Shown in pieces: positions 63,271-64,000 of a stretch of DNA of 64,000 nucleotides (position 1 is the stretch's first letter; each line of letters opens with the position of its first letter). Below the pieces are notes generated by a model. That model had not been told where the DNA came from, did no database searches, and saw nothing but the letters and a program-made list of their open reading frames with translations. This DNA comes from Phascolarctos cinereus (lineage: Eukaryota > Chordata > Mammalia > Diprotodontia > Phascolarctidae), in the NCBI RefSeq assembly GCF_002099425.1, contig NW_018344194.1, forward strand, positions 992,001 through 1,056,000, read 5' to 3'. Both the position numbers and the translations under genes were made by a program.

Positions 63271-63655
63271 GTGGGGGTTATGGATGGAAAGGCAAGAGGT
63301 GCTGTCAGCTCACCTCCTTCATGTGGAATAAAGATCCTCAGGGCTGTGGCCCCTGGAGTCCCTCGGGCGTATGTGGGGAAGCGACCGCTGTCTTCAAAGT
63401 AGGTGAAGGGCTACCCGTGGAGGAGGTGAGTCGCGCTCAGACCGCCCCAGACTGCAGGAGCAGGAGCAGGGGGTAGTGGGGGTAAGGAGCCAGTTTGACC
63501 TGAACAATGCAGAAAGGCTTCCTCCCATTAGTGCTGCCCCAAAGCAGGCTTGGCCGCATTGGGAGCTGCGCACTCCTTGCCACTGGGGGAGTCCTCAAGC
63601 GGAGGGTGAAGGACCACTGAGGTTCAGGGGATTCCCTCCTGGGGAAGGGTCTTCA
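63271..63655. other. Non-coding spacer, GC-richer
   Basis: A few CpGs cluster at 63363-63450 (CTCGGGCGTATG, GCGACCGC, GTCGCGCTCAGACCG). That is too few and too short for a CpG island. No gene. Confidence 0.45.
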
Positions 63656-63659
63656 GACC

Positions 63660-63845
63660 ATGGGATCAGAGATCCAGAACTGGAAGGAGCTCACAGTCCA
63701 GCTCCCCCATTTTACAGAGGAAGAAACTGTGACTGCCAAGAGGGTAAGTAACCCACCCCGAAGCATGTGAGCAGTACAGGGCAGAGGAGAGATTGGAACC
63801 TGGTTCCTTTGGCTCCACCCCAGCACCTTGCCATTGCTGCATGGT
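63660..63845 (-). mobile_element. MIR-type SINE, minus strand
   Basis: GATCAGAGATCCAGAACTGG, CCATTTTACAGAGGAAGAAA and GAGAGATTGGAACCTGGTTC. Confidence 0.8.
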
Positions 63846-63889
63846 TAGGTTTGCTGGCTTCCATGGCTGTGAATCTGTTCTAAACTGAG

Positions 63890-64000
63890 CTCATTTTAGC
63901 TCTACTGCTCACTGGTTCTGTGACCCGCTTGACCTTGGTCGCTTCACAAATTAGTAATGTCATCATTCAAGGCTCTGAGTTAGGTCTGGTAGCAGAAGCT
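63890..64000 (+). mobile_element. SINE fragment, plus strand, at window edge
   Basis: GCTCTACTGCTCACTGGTTC and TGTGACCCGCTTGACCTTGG. Diverged and cut by the end of the window. Confidence 0.5.

Overview
The window looks like ordinary nuclear DNA of a marsupial mammal. I infer this from the repeats. There is a tRNA-derived SINE beginning GGGCAGCTAGGTGGTGCAG with a poly-A tail. Several SINEs end in an RTE/BovB-like tail (AAGAGTC-G/A-GACACGACTGA). Two L1 3' ends are of the marsupial kind. MIR-type SINEs, L2 and L3/CR1 LINEs are very abundant. The species cannot be fixed from the sequence alone.

I find no convincing protein-coding gene, no tRNA or rRNA gene, no CpG-island promoter and no recognisable endogenous retrovirus. 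Nearly all open frames here are chance frames, low-complexity translations, or decayed LINE reverse-transcriptase frames. The window is best read as intergenic or deep-intronic sequence. One weak exon-like segment (minus strand, 53848-54033) and one unexplained 240-base open frame (55978-56217) are the only host-coding candidates, and both may be chance.

Layout. 0-7.9 kb: L2 tails, an unclassified marsupial repeat pair, MIR-type SINEs, and one young SINE with a perfect 16-bp target duplication (4424-4602). 7.9-13.3 kb: a long minus-strand L2 copy split by a plus-strand L1 and followed by an L3 3' end. 13.3-22.7 kb: RTE-tailed SINE, an L3 copy, a minus-strand L1 3' end, assorted SINEs, and some AT-rich non-repeat islands. 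22.9-26.9 kb: four long purine/pyrimidine tracts, with an L3 copy between them. 27-42 kb: L2 and SINE remnants, including two facing L2 copies (31.3-32.8 kb) and a back-to-back SINE pair (38.05-38.44 kb). 42-52.3 kb: dense SINEs, a large TG array (49.3-49.7 kb), an L2 tail split by an RTE-SINE tail, and three L2-type tails in a row. 52.3-59 kb: the longest stretch without recognised repeats, then an L3 copy and satellite-like pentamers. 58.7-61.5 kb: a recent 206-bp duplication beside a 2-kb L2 copy. 62.2-63.3 kb: a TG-rich minisatellite with a roughly 265-bp higher-order period.

There is therefore no gene network to describe. What can be read is a history of insertions. The oldest layers are L2, L3 and MIR. 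Marsupial L1, RTE-SINEs and the poly-A SINE are younger. Recent microsatellite growth and one small local duplication lie on top. Family names come from recognising consensus patterns by eye. No alignment or database search was run, so boundaries are approximate unless a target duplication is cited.
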